The position numbers were made by a program, and so were the translations under genes. From assembly GCA_032871835.1 (NCBI GenBank), contig CM065299.1, forward strand, positions 42,110,706 to 42,174,705: a DNA stretch of 64,000 nt. The letters run 5' to 3'. The notes under the pieces were generated by a model, which did not search any database, was not told where the DNA came from, and saw only the letters and a list, made by a program, of their open reading frames with translations. Positions 1 through 10,786 of the stretch are shown here, piece after piece (positions within the stretch are counted from its first letter, which is position 1; every line of letters begins with the position of its first letter). Source of the DNA: Dipteronia dyeriana. Taxonomy: Eukaryota > Streptophyta > Magnoliopsida > Sapindales > Sapindaceae.

Positions 1-130
1 GATCTTCCATGTCGATACAGCTGAAGGTTGTTCCGATTCGCCTTGCTGTCTTTGAGAGGAGCGTAGCCTCATGATTACTGTTAAATAACAAACTTATGAA
101 TATAAAAATGATAGTATGAAAGTTGTTTCC

Positions 131-145
131 CACAGACGGCGCCAG
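131..145 (-). other. Primer binding site of element H
   Basis: On the minus strand TGGCGCCGTCTGTG begins five bases after the LTR end. The same position in D (28844) and E (43482 to 43469) carries variants of it. Its position identifies it as the minus-strand primer site; I did not assign the tRNA. Confidence 0.75.
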
Positions 146-149
146 AAAG

Positions 150-1344
150 TGTTAATGGGAAATTTGCTCAAGATGGGAAATTCCAATTAACACCCTCGAG
201 ACCACTACCACGGAGATGATGGCCGGGGTCCGTAAATCAGATGTCTGGCCTGTTAAGATATAAACAAATTTTTGAATTATAATGTGATAGCGAATGAGAG
301 CTTTATTATCGATCACTCGTGGTATACAGAAATCTCTCACATGCAGTCACAATCTATCTAGGAAATAGAAGGGTGGCAACTTTGTACTTGTCGATTAGTA
401 GATACAATGATGGTCATGTTCTGTTCATAGAATTTAGGCCCGGTATAATAGTCTTTTATTTTTTTACTCTTTTTATGCTTCTCCTTTCTACATCACACTT
501 GGACCTATTTATACATGCTCCAAGTAGGTTTAAACTTATGAATCGCCCACCATGGTTTTATGAATCCATTCCCTCTTATTGGGCAGGATCCTCTATTTGA
601 AATTCGTTGACTTTGAGTAAATTACGGACTCAATATTTTCGTTGGAGGAGATAAGTTTGTTTCCTTTTTAGAATCAAATTCTTATGCATCATTTAATGTT
701 CTTTAAAATGTAGATATGATCTTGTGTGTATTCATGGCATGATTATTCATGGAGGTCTTCGAGTTAGCCATTTTGTAGGCGAGATTCTGTAGGCACCTAC
801 TAGGGTAGCGTAGATTAGGCGAGATTCTTCTTTCATGTCTAGGTAGACTACGGGCGTCCCTTAGTGAATTAGCTATAGCATGAACCTGTTCCACTTGAGG
901 CTCTCTCTTCGTATCTGATGGGGACAGTGGGATTCTGGAGTGGTTGGTGGGTTTCTAGCTTAGGCTATGAGTTAAATCTGACCTTGGGAAGCCTTGACCT
1001 AAAAGGAGCTCATTCTTATTTGCGTCAGGCTTCACTTTGAGTGATTCTTGAGATCGGGGATCCTTTTGGCTTTCACTGGTTGGTTTTGGAGCCAGACTCC
1101 AGGAACCGAGGTTCCGAGATAAGTGATCTCAAGAAGACCGGATTCAAGTGTTCACGTGAAGGCTCGACCTGGCTGTGCCTAGCTTCATCCCTGATAATTC
1201 CAAAGCCCGATGGTCCTTCCCTACATCTGCAGGGTAGTTTTATGGTTCTCCCGGGGTCCCATGAATGGCGATTTCAGGCTTTGATTCGAGTTCGGAGAGT
1301 TGAAAAATTCTCTGTGATCCCCTAGCTAAATTTTGCTATTAACA
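150..1344 (-). repeat. 5' LTR of element H
   Basis: This 1195-bp LTR begins TGTTAAT and ends ATTAACA on the plus strand, the same inverted ends as the E LTRs at 32544 and 43488. Landmarks shared with E include the block 'ccctcgagaccactacca' near 192 and 'tagatatgatcttgtgtgt' near 712. It is somewhat longer than the 1117-bp E LTRs and clearly diverged from them. Confidence 0.88.
506..513 (-). promoter_or_regulatory. TATA box in the H LTR
   Basis: On the minus strand the LTR reads CATGTATAAATAGGT. The equivalent position in the E LTRs reads TATAAATA, so this is probably the U3 promoter of the element. Function is inferred from conservation only. Confidence 0.6.
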
Positions 1345-1527
1345 TATATCGTCAACATAAAGAACTAGGAAAACCAACTTGTCGCTTTTAATCCTTTTGT
1401 ATACACAAGGTTCGTCAAGGTTTTGAATAAATCCAAAACATTTCACAGATTGATCAAACCTTATGTTCCATGATCTGGATGCTTGCTTCAATCCATATAC
1501 GGATCTTTGCAACTTGCATACCCATTC
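1345..1527 (-). pseudogene. Copia A reverse transcriptase, C-terminal piece
   Basis: The minus-strand translation has the Ty1/copia RT signatures 'VYGLKQASRSWN', 'DEPCVYKR' and 'LVLYVDD', so the catalytic YVDD pair is present. The piece is cut on its left by LTR H at 1344, immediately after YVDDI, and on its right by solo LTR S. It joins in sense to 4751 onwards: the uninterrupted paralogue at 11725-11982 has the same sequence without S. The terminal RT part, RNase H and 3' LTR of A are not in the window to the left of this point. Confidence 0.9.
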
Positions 1528-1975
1528 TGAAAATACAATCACGGTTAAATGCTAAAGGCTAACCTAGGGGGGGTGGGGGGGTGAATAGGTTAGGCACCTT
1601 TTTCGACTCCCTTAGAAACAAACAAAAGTTTGTCCCTCTAGATTGCTTGTATCACAATATATATATTAATTAAAGACAATTAATCAATATATAAACACAA
1701 GTAAAGTATGAAACAAACAAGTAATTGTAACATATACACAATCTATATTATAAAGAGGAAGTCAACATACATAAAGAGTTCTATCCACAATACAAATATT
1801 AAAGAGATAGGGATAGAGAAAAGTTGACACAAGATATAACGTGGTAACCCTCCGAAGAGGAAATATCCACGGGCTAGCAGCCACCGGCAAACAAAATCCA
1901 CTAGTAGATAAGACAAGTACAATCTCTCAAGTGACCTCTTCACCTAGAAACTACCCTCCTATCCTACTCTAGAAG

Positions 1976-2290
1976 TTGTTGCCCTATGCTCAACAATCCG
2001 AGTCTTCACACCTCTTGTCAAGACTTCCTTGTCACTTTATCCGGATCTTCACAACCCAAGGCAAGACTTCTTGCTCAACTATCCAAGTCTTCCCGACTCT
2101 AGTCAAGACTTTCTTGCTCACCTATCCGAGTTCTCCCAACTCTAGGCAAGACTTCTTGCTCGACTATCCAAGGCTTCACACCTATATCCAAGACTTCCTT
2201 GCTCGACAATCCGAGGCTTCACACCTCTTGCCAAGACTTCTTGCTCAACACCATAGGTCTCAAACCTATTGTCAAGAATTCCTTCTCACA
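1976..2290 (-). repeat. 41-44 bp tandem repeats in LTR S
   Basis: About seven imperfect units built around 'caagacttcttgctcgacta' in this orientation. The same array lies at 55636-55935 in the 5' LTR of G and 63515-63825 in its 3' LTR. The repeats make the minus-strand translation of G look like a low-complexity protein; I treat that as a by-product. Confidence 0.85.
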
Positions 2291-3170
2291 AGGCATCTAG
2301 GTGAACATGAATGCAAAACAAAAACAAGCACGCAACATAGAATTCTATGATCAAAACATCCTATGGAAAATACTAGAGATGAGCATGAATGCACAAATCA
2401 CATATAGTCTAGTTCATCATGCATGAGTAGTCAATCTAGATTATGTAGGATATGATCAACATTAATCACAAACTAGATTCATGCATATATCTAAACTTGA
2501 ATCACAAGATATGATCCACAAATCACAAGATCAAGTTTAAATCACAAAAACCTAAAACATGCTAAAATCATATGACAATGTCAAATAGATCTAAGCATAA
2601 GTTTTAGAGCATATTCCTAATCATAGATTCAACAAATCACATGAATAGCTCAAATGAACATAAGCACATGTATTATGTGAGAATTTCGGCCAAGAGAACC
2701 TAATACATGTGATGAACTATTTTTCACAAAATCAATCAATCAAAGATCACAAAATTAGTCCTAGAATCAAAGCTAGCACAATACAATCCCAAACATGTGA
2801 TAACATAGGCAAAATCAAAACCTAACTCAACATGAATGATTTCAATTGAAATTCAATCTAGCTTTGAAAGTGTTCAAAACACAAATCAAAACACTCACAA
2901 TATACAAATATACTTAGAAGAAGAAATCCCAAGGCAATTGACCAAGTTTTAAAAGAAAACTTAGAGAGAAAATCAATACCTTAGTTGATCTAGGTGCAAT
3001 CCTGTTTTAGTATGATTAGACACCAAACACAGCGGCAAAATTAACTTAAACCTTCAAAGAAAAGATAGAGAATGAATAGATAAATACTCTCAACTTCAAA
3101 TCGTTCAAATCGGAGTTCAAATGAAGACGTTATGGTGCTTGGAAAGTGAGAAAATTTAGAGAGAAAATTC

Positions 3171-4385
3171 TGCACACTTGATTTGAATTTCTACTTAGAA
3201 TGAAATGTGAGAGGGAGAGAGATTATAAAGAAGTGGGAAAGAAGAAAGATGAAAAGACCATTTTGGCATCCTTTGGAAGTGCTCCCCTGAGATGGCACGT
3301 GGACATCTCTGGGAAGCACAGTTGTGCGGCCGAGATGGCTATGCGCCATCTCGGACATGCACACCTCCATGGCCTTTTGGCCATGGTGCATTCCCTTCTC
3401 GCTTCCCTCGCGTTCTTCTACCGATCTCCGGCCTCTGAACTCGGAATTTGAATCTGTCTATGGATTACAAACTGTAACTCTTACATAGACATGGACATAT
3501 AAGATACTCAACCCAGAATATAATAATTCGACTCGATATACGAAGACGAAGACAATGTATGAAACATGAGTTGAAAGTGTAGTATCTTTTGACTTTGAAC
3601 TTGAAATCAATAGTATGAGTAACCGAAATGATCGAAACTCAATCAAGAATGATTTAAGACTAAATCCAAGTTCAATATCCATGTTATACAAACATATACA
3701 CACACAAACACAATTCACACTAGAATGAAAATTACATAGAGATAGTTTCCAATCATGCATATTCCAAAACATGTTATTTCTGCACACTTGATTTGAATTT
3801 CTTCTTAGAATGAAATGTGAGAGGGAAAGAGTTTATAAAAGAGTGAGAGACTTAGACATGTGAAATGACCAAGAGGGGAAAAATGAATCCAAGCAAGCTT
3901 GCTGCCCGAGATGGCACCTGGGCATCTTGGGGCAACAACCCTTCTGCCCCGAGATGGCCACGCGCCATCTCGGGAAAGAAGTATATGCTTGCTTCTTTCT
4001 CCTTCGATCCTCCTTCACGTTCTTCTACCGTTCTCCGGCCTCTGAACTCGGAATTTGAATTCGTTTACGGATTACAAACTGTAACTCTCACACAGACATG
4101 GAAATATAAGAAACTCAACCCATAAAATAATAATTCCACTCGATATATGAAGACAAAGATAATGTATGAAACATGAGTTGAAAGTGTAGTATCTTTTGAC
4201 TTTGAACTTAAAATCAATAGTATGAGTAACCGAAATGACCCGAAACTCAATAAAGAATGATTTAAGACTAAATCCAAGTTCAATATCCATGTTATACAAA
4301 CATATTCACACAAACATAATTCACACTAGAATGCAAACTACATAGTGATAGTTTCCAATCATGCATATTCCAAAACATGTTATTT
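3171..4385 (-). repeat. Tandem duplication of about 610 bp inside solo LTR S
   Basis: The block 3171-3780 is repeated at 3781 to about 4385. Both copies begin 'tgcacacttgatttgaattt' and run through the TATA region, the GC-rich hairpin block and a diverged tail ending near 'ccaaaacatgttatttc'. The G LTRs have this block once. The second copy has lost the outer of the two hairpins. The duplication therefore doubles the putative promoter module. Confidence 0.88.
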
Positions 4386-4750
4386 CCAAACCAATGCATG
4401 AGCATTCATCTTAAAGTGTGTGAATGTGTTATACATGGTGCACAACGATACAGGGACACATATGAATGAATTGTATGTGTATGCCTATAAAGGTGCACAA
4501 CGATGCATGGACACAAATGTATGATATGTGTGTGTGTGCTTAAGCCTTGTAAGAGAAAGATAAGGTCTTAGTAAACCTTTGTAGAAACAAATTGCATCCT
4601 TTCTCTTTGAAGACTTAGAACTTGATTTGACTTGTTGTTTCTTTTTCCTTGAAGCTTGAATCATCACGAACCTAAACATCTAAGTCATTACAAGTAAACA
4701 TCATTTTGATATGGAATTCATGCCAACACAAACTAAAATCTAACACATTC

Positions 4751-6516
4751 CTCTTAGCCTTTTTCAATGAATCCTTTTGGTTGCATCATATAGATGCTTT
4801 TGTCAAGACTTCCATTAAGGAAAGTTGTATAGATATCCATTTACCAAATCTCTAGGTCTAAAGATGCTGCAATAGATAAGAGTATCCTAATGGATTTAAG
4901 CATAGCCACAGAAGAGAAGGTTTCTTCATAATCGATACCTTCCTTCTGTGTATAACCTTTAGCCAACAATCTAGCTTTAAAGGTTTCCACCTTTCCATCC
5001 ATTCCTCTTTTCCTTTTGTATACCAGCTTGCACCTGATGGGTTTTATCCCTTTAGGCAAATCTACAAAAGATCAGACTTTGTTTTTTAACATAGATTCAA
5101 TTTCAGATTGCATTGCCTTTTGCCAATGGTGACAATCAACATCTTCCATTGCTTCCTTGTACGCACAGGGATCATCGTCATCCGGAAGATTCTCTACAAA
5201 TTCTCCAAGACCGATGTATCTCTCGGGTTGTCTACTAACCCTCTCACTACGATGAGGCATGGTAGATTGTTGATCTTGTATTTGTATGGAACTTACAATT
5301 AGGCTTGGTTGTGAAACCTCTTGTGGAATTGTATCTCCTGAAAGCTCATTCAGGACAATTCTTTAAGATCGAAACAAATACTTTAAGATCTAAAGGACTA
5401 TAAAAATAATATCCTTTTGTTCCTTTTGAATACCCTACAAATATGCATGTTTCTGAATAGGACTCTGTCTTTTCTGTCTTTCCTTTTCACACGTGCGTAG
5501 GATATCCAAATATCCTTAAGTGTTGTAAACTAGGCTTTCACCCTGTCCATAATTCATGCGGTGTTTTAGGAACCAGCTTAGATGGTACATCATTTCGAAT
5601 ATACATGGAAGTTTGTAAAGCATATCCCCAAAAAGAATTAGGAAGTGTTGAATAACTCAACATAGACCTAACCATGTCCAAAAGAGTTCTATTTCTCCTT
5701 TCTGCACCCCATTTTGTTACTGTGTACCTAGTGCAGAAAATTGAGAAATTATCCCATTATCAATAAGATATTGCTAAACTCACCTAGTAGATATTCTCCA
5801 CTACGGTCAGACCTCAAGATTTTTATGCGTTTCTCAAGCTGATTTACTACTTCAGCCTTAAATGCTTCGAACATGTCAAAAGCATCTGACTTATGTCTCA
5901 TGAGATACACATAGCCAAATCTTGAGTAATCATCCGTGAAAGTGATGAAGTACTCATATCCACCTCTTGCTTGAATGCTTATAGGTCCACATACATCAGT
6001 GTGTATCAATCCTAAACATTAGATGGCTCTTGTGCTTTTGGTAGTGAACGACCTTTTGGTCATTTTACCTTCCAAACAAGATTCAGAAGTTGGTAGATCA
6101 TCAACCTTTAAGTCACTTAGAGGTCCGTCACTAACCAATATTTTAATCCTATTTAGGTTAATATGACCTAGGCATAAATGCCATAGGTAGGTTTCATCTT
6201 TTGATAATTTTACTCTTTTATGATTAGGTTCCATTGATTCTGCGTCTAACAAGTGAGAGATATTTCTATGCAAGTAGAATAAATCGTTTTCCAATGTACC
6301 TTTACGAACAAATTTGTTATTCTTACGATTAATAAAACCTTTATTAAAAGTAACCAAATATCCAAATTCATTTAGACAAGAGACCGAATTTAAATTCCTC
6401 TTGAATTGTAGTAAATAATAAACGTTTATTAAAACTAAATGCCTATAACAATCGAAATTGATTCTAATATCTCCCACTACACTAGTAGACACCAACGCTC
6501 CATTGCCTAAATGCAA
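4751..6516 (-). pseudogene. Copia A pol: pre-integrase, integrase and N-terminal RT
   Basis: Reading from 6516 downward, the order is pre-integrase region ('WHLCLGHINLNRIK', 'CLEGKMTKRSF'), integrase ('DVCGPISIQARGGYEYF', 'ILRSDRSGEYL'), a linker with 'VSRQPERYIGLGEF', then RT ('[15 protein letters not shown]', '[10 protein letters not shown]'). This GAG-INT-RT order is that of Ty1/copia. It is broken by a stop after 6019, a frameshift near 5750 just downstream of the second integrase Asp, and further stops near 5072 and 4838. One Cys of the HHCC zinc motif has become Ser ('TSESC'). The RT resumes at 1527 beyond solo LTR S. Confidence 0.92.
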
Positions 6517-6529
6517 GCTGAATTCCTTC

Positions 6530-7130
6530 TTATTCTGTCTTTTCCTTTCCCGGTAACCCCTTTCTGGTTAGGCCCAAGTTGCTTTTTCTTCTGTTGTTTC
6601 TTGACCTAACTACGGGTCTTAATAGAAGAAACTTTACTAACCGTATAAATCTCGTAACCTTACCTTACACAAGGATTTTCTTGATGATTTGATCAACTTG
6701 AATCAGGCCTTGCAAGATGTTTTCCTTATAGTTCAAGGTGTAGTCAATTATGAACTAATCAAAGGAATCAAATAGTGAGTTGACAATCATGTCAATTTTT
6801 GTCTCATCATCTATCTCTGCACCATTAAGTGCAGGAATGTTGAGATGTGCAATGACTTTCATCATGTAATCTTTCGCAGCCTGTCCAGGTTTCATCCTAA
6901 GATTCATGAAAGCAGTGACTGCCTATCTCTTAGTCGTCCTAGACCATATAGCTAATATCTCTTATAGAGACATCATTATATCAACAGCAGTCTCCATTCC
7001 TTCATGTTGCTGTTGCAACACGTCGGAGATGATGGTCATTATGTAACGTACATTTATCCATCACATCTGAAGACTTCCACTATTGATAATCATCTCTTTG
7101 CTCCTGAGTAGATTCATTAGTTTGGTGGTT
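6530..7130 (-). pseudogene. Copia A gag remnant
   Basis: The region parallels 13770-14400 of element B base for base in places ('tgttgctgttgcaacacgtcggagatg', read in pieces), and B encodes a copia gag fragment there. In A no frame stays open for more than a few tens of codons. A plausible reading is the C-terminal half of a UBN2-type gag, too decayed for domain-level description. Confidence 0.7.
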
Positions 7131-7364
7131 TTGGAATAGACAGAATGAACTTATAGTTTTACAACAACAACCCAATTTTCCTTTTTCCATGTGACATAAT
7201 TATCATCAGTTAAAGTATTATATTTTAAGATTTTCATTAGGAATGGGGTCTTGATTTCTTTATATTAATAAAAAATTATATAAGTAAATAATCATGATAT
7301 AGAACTTTTGAATAATTATCTTGAATTATAAAAATAATTGAATTGTAAAATTCAACGGTGATCC
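7131..7364 (-). other. Copia A leader, proximal part
   Basis: AT-rich non-coding sequence between gag and the point where element B is inserted. It matches 14400-14656 of B and ends 'ttcaacggtgatcc', whose last five bases are the left copy of the B target duplication. The leader resumes at 18172 on the far side of B. Confidence 0.75.
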
Positions 7365-9551
7365 TGCAGGGAAAATCGGTTCAAAACGCAACGGAAGCAT
7401 GAGAAAATTATGGTTTGCGTATAAATAAAAATTTTCCCTTTTAATAAGAAGAACCTTAACCCTAGATTAATTGATGTATATAAAAAGTATCGTACCATTT
7501 TTTTCGTGATGATTGAACTAGCGTCAAATTGAATCCGTAAGATCTACAAATCCAATCACGAACATGAATCATCTAGGAGTGTGGGCTTCCTTTCTTTAAA
7601 TTATATACCTGAGGATTGAAACAAACAAAATCTTCTTTTTTGTTAGTCATAATAATCCTACAAGAGAAAAAACAAGAACGTCTGGTCACTTTTGAATTAT
7701 CAATCAATTTGATTGAAACTCACGTGAACATTGTTTCGATGTTGTACACAAAACCCTTTTGATGCAAAGGATACTAGTGTACTATCAAAAACAAAAACGT
7801 TCCCTCTTTTCTCTATGCTTGGCCGAATTCTTCACATAATGAGTTGGACGAAGTTTTATTTTAACAATAAAAAAAACAAATAAAAAACAACTTCTCACAC
7901 AAAAAACTAAGGCTTGGTCGAAATTTATAGGTATATATGTAGGAGGCCAAATCCTCTCCTAAAAAGAATTTACTTGGTGGGCAAGAATCCTTTCTTGAGG
8001 TGGATTTACTTAGTGACCAAGATCCTTTTCTAAAAAGAATTATTTCCTACACCAAGACTTTTAATCCAACTCGTTAGTGTATTTGTGACCATATTAAAGA
8101 CTTTCTAATTTGATTAGATAAATAAATTATTTTATTTATCTACTTATCAAATGTAGTCTTTAACATTAATTATACTAACAACAATAGTATAATATTAGGA
8201 GGCCTTCTCCTAATAGAAAAAAGATTTTGACTTTTAATTAAATAATAAATTAATTACAAATTTAATTAATTTCCATTTAATTAATTAATAAAATAAAAAT
8301 AATATATTTAGGCTTTTATATATTATCCTTGCCGCCCGTGATAATATATATACATAAATATTATTTTTCTTATTTTATTAAATCCATTGGACTTTTATTA
8401 AAAATCAACATGTGAACTAGACTCATGTATACAAAAAGAAACAAGTCCACATGCCTTAATACATTTCTAGATGGACCCCTAAATTGGTCCGGTAGAATAT
8501 ATCAAGTGATCCATGCAAGTTCATGTGGAGGCGGGCTATCTAAAATTAAGCTCCAATAGACACAACCTAATCACAATCAACAAATGATTCATTTAGGTTC
8601 GATATATTAATTTTAGCTCATTCCACTAAAGAACTAAAATTGAACTCTTAAATAAAGATAGAATAAGTTGATGTTACTTATTCATACCCTAGACAACCTT
8701 ATTGGATAAAGTGTATCCTCGTGAAGAATATCAGTAATCGCCAAGAGCTCATAGACTTTCTATAGCTCTCCAAGTTACCATATTTACTCATATGACCACA
8801 TTTTGAACTTGGATATTTTGACTTGTCTAGAAGTCATGTTTCAATAGACAATATTGAAAACTTAACGTTAAGATTTAATACCCAATACCTCAAAACATCC
8901 ATATGATGATATTCTACTCTCATTTAATAATTGAGCCATGATGTCCATATCTATAAATGAAGTCCTCTATCGATTAAAAAATGAATACCACCAAACTATC
9001 GAGGATAGACTATGCTATATAAACGTACTCATTGATAGCTTAAATGATAACACTTGCAACCATAAGTCCATCATTTATCTCAGGATTAAGATAGACTCTC
9101 CGATTGTCTTCAAATGAAAACTTTTATCCATTGACGGTTCTAGATAATGTATTTCATTGTGATCCAATTCAGTGCACCCAGTGCACTAGATTCTTTTACC
9201 CAAAGACACCACACTTTGATGATTTTAGACTCTTCATAACACATTTGATCCCACTTAAATGCTTGCAAAATAATCTATAACTTTAGCAAGACAAAGGCAC
9301 CCAACCTTTATCTTAAGTTGTGAATATTGTTCAAGACTAATTAAAGAATTATGTCTACCTCATACATATCTAGATGTATGAACAATTCTTCTTTTCTCAT
9401 AGTCTTTTAACCTTATGATTATTTACTTTTGACAATTATAATAATTAAACTATAAATGCTATAAGATTTGTTAAACTAGAAATCTTTTTTTTAATATTAA
9501 AAGATTGTCAAATACAATATTATACTCTTGCTATCGAGCATAATCTCAACA
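7365..9551 (-). repeat. 3' LTR of element B
   Basis: The 2187-bp LTR begins TGCAGGG (one change from the TGTAGGG of the other copies) and ends CTCAACA. It is about 67% or more AT by eye. A purine tract reading AGTGGGAGAT on the minus strand (9552-9561) abuts it, as expected of the polypurine tract next to a 3' LTR. A TATA-like minus-strand CTATAAATTT lies at 7921-7930. Confidence 0.93.
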
Positions 9552-9713
9552 ATCTCCCACTTACTGTATAGAAAATGTTTCGTATCTCTCATCCCATGTT
9601 CTATAGATGCCTATCAAAACTCTTTTGTTGAATAGCCTTTGTAAAGGGATCCGCTAGATTTTCTGCTGACGCGATCTTAGTAATCGTCACGTCACCCCTA
9701 TGCACAATTTCCC

Positions 9714-10632
9714 TCAGAAGGTGATACTTTCTTTCACGTGTTTCACATTCTTATGACTTCTTGGTTCTCTCGAATTAGCCACTACTCCATTATTTTCATA
9801 GTAGATAGTGATCTGCTTATTAGCATCAGGAACAACTTCCAACTCAAATAAGAATTTGGGGATCCAGACAACCTCTTTAGCAGCCTCGCATGCGGCAACA
9901 GACTGGGCTTCCATGGTGGAATCGGCAATACAAGATTGCTTGATACTCCTCCATATGACTACCCATCCTCCAATAGTAAACACAGACTCTGATGTTGATC
10001 TCCTAGAGTCAAAATCTGACTAAAAATCAGAATCTGTATACCCAACGGGAATCAAATCCCCTTCGAAGTATACAAGCATATAATCTCTCGTTCTCCAGAG
10101 ATACTTGAAAATATGCTTGACTGTCGTCCAATCATCAGGACCAGGTTTCGATTGAAACCTGCTACTTATGCCCACAGCAAAACAAATATCTGGTCTAGTA
10201 CAGAGCATTGCATACATGAGACTTCCAATTGCCGATGCATATGGAACCCTACTCATGAATTGCTCTTCATGCTTATTCTTAGGAACTTGTTCCTTAGAAA
10301 GTTTGATTCCATGTCTAAAAGGTAACATACTTTTTTTGGAATCTTGCATGGAAAACCTAGACAAGATTTTATCTATGTATGATGCTTGGGATAATGCAAT
10401 CGTTCTATTCTTTCTATCCCTTATGACTTGGATACCAAGAATATAACTTGCTTCTCCTAAGTCCTCCATATCAAATTGTTTTTCTAACCATTCTTTTACT
10501 TATGTCAATACACCACATCGTTTCCGATGAGTAGTATATCAACAACGTAAAGAACTAGGAAAACCAACTTGTCGCCTTTAATCCTTTTGTATACACAAGG
10601 TTCATCAAGGTTTTGAATAAATCCAAAACTTT
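9714..10632 (-). pseudogene. Copia B RNase H and C-terminal RT, distal copy
   Basis: Minus-strand translation from 10469 gives 'MEDLGEASYILGIQ', 'SQASYIDKILSRF' and 'SLMYAMLCTRPDI', all typical of the copia RT C-terminus. From 9983 it continues as RNase H ('IKQSCIADSTMEAQ', 'ACEAAKEVVW', 'EPRSHKNVKHVK'). This copy reads YYENN where the family, and the other copy, has CDNN, so the conserved Asp is replaced by Glu. A stop near 10020 separates the two parts. It is the 3'-terminal RH of the element; the second copy lies at 10939-11694. Confidence 0.9.
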
Positions 10633-10776
10633 TGACCTTATGATTATTTACTTTTGACAATTATAATAATTAAACTATAAATGCCATAAGATTTGTTAAA
10701 CTAGAAATCATTTTTTTAATATTAAAATATTGTCAAATACAATATTATACTCTTGCTATCGAGCATAATCCCAACA
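10633..10776 (-). repeat. Internal fragment of the B LTR
   Basis: These 144 bp equal the terminal part of the 3' LTR (9408-9551) and end in CCCAACA followed by the same purine tract. They are stranded inside pol by the tandem duplication. Confidence 0.9.
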
Positions 10777-10786
10777 ATCTCCCACT

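Larger units (their letters stand above)
1..1344 (-). mobile_element. Element H: 5' end of a Ty3/gypsy (Tat-type) retrotransposon
   Basis: Read on the minus strand, this is a 5' LTR (1344 to 150), a primer site (145 to 131) and the first 130 bases of internal sequence, which continue beyond the left edge. Both LTR and leader match the 5' end of element E (43380-44604), including the leader motif around 'cctcatgattactg'. The LTR ends at 1344 directly against copia reverse transcriptase sequence, so H inserted into copia element A. The expected right-hand target copy is TATAT (1345-1349); its partner lies outside the window. The family is clear from E; whether the rest of H is intact cannot be seen. 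Confidence 0.85.
1528..4745 (-). mobile_element. Solo LTR S, same family as element G
   Basis: This 3218-bp sequence runs from TG to CA and matches, in reverse orientation, the 5' LTR of G (53721-56382). Both ends correspond to the LTR ends of G: the minus strand begins 'tgttagattttagtttgtg' and ends 'gattgtattttca'. It is flanked by the perfect 5-bp duplication CATTC (1523-1527 and 4746-4750), and the unoccupied sequence is visible in element B near 11930-11950. No primer site or gag is attached, so it is a solo LTR left by LTR-LTR recombination. It is longer than the G LTR because of an internal tandem duplication (3171-4385). Confidence 0.95.

Noticed and set aside
1976..2350. Repeat-rich protein (Leu/Pro/Arg/His) on either strand of S and G LTRs
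   Set aside because: The frame is open only because of the 41-44 bp tandem array, lies inside an LTR, and has no domain.
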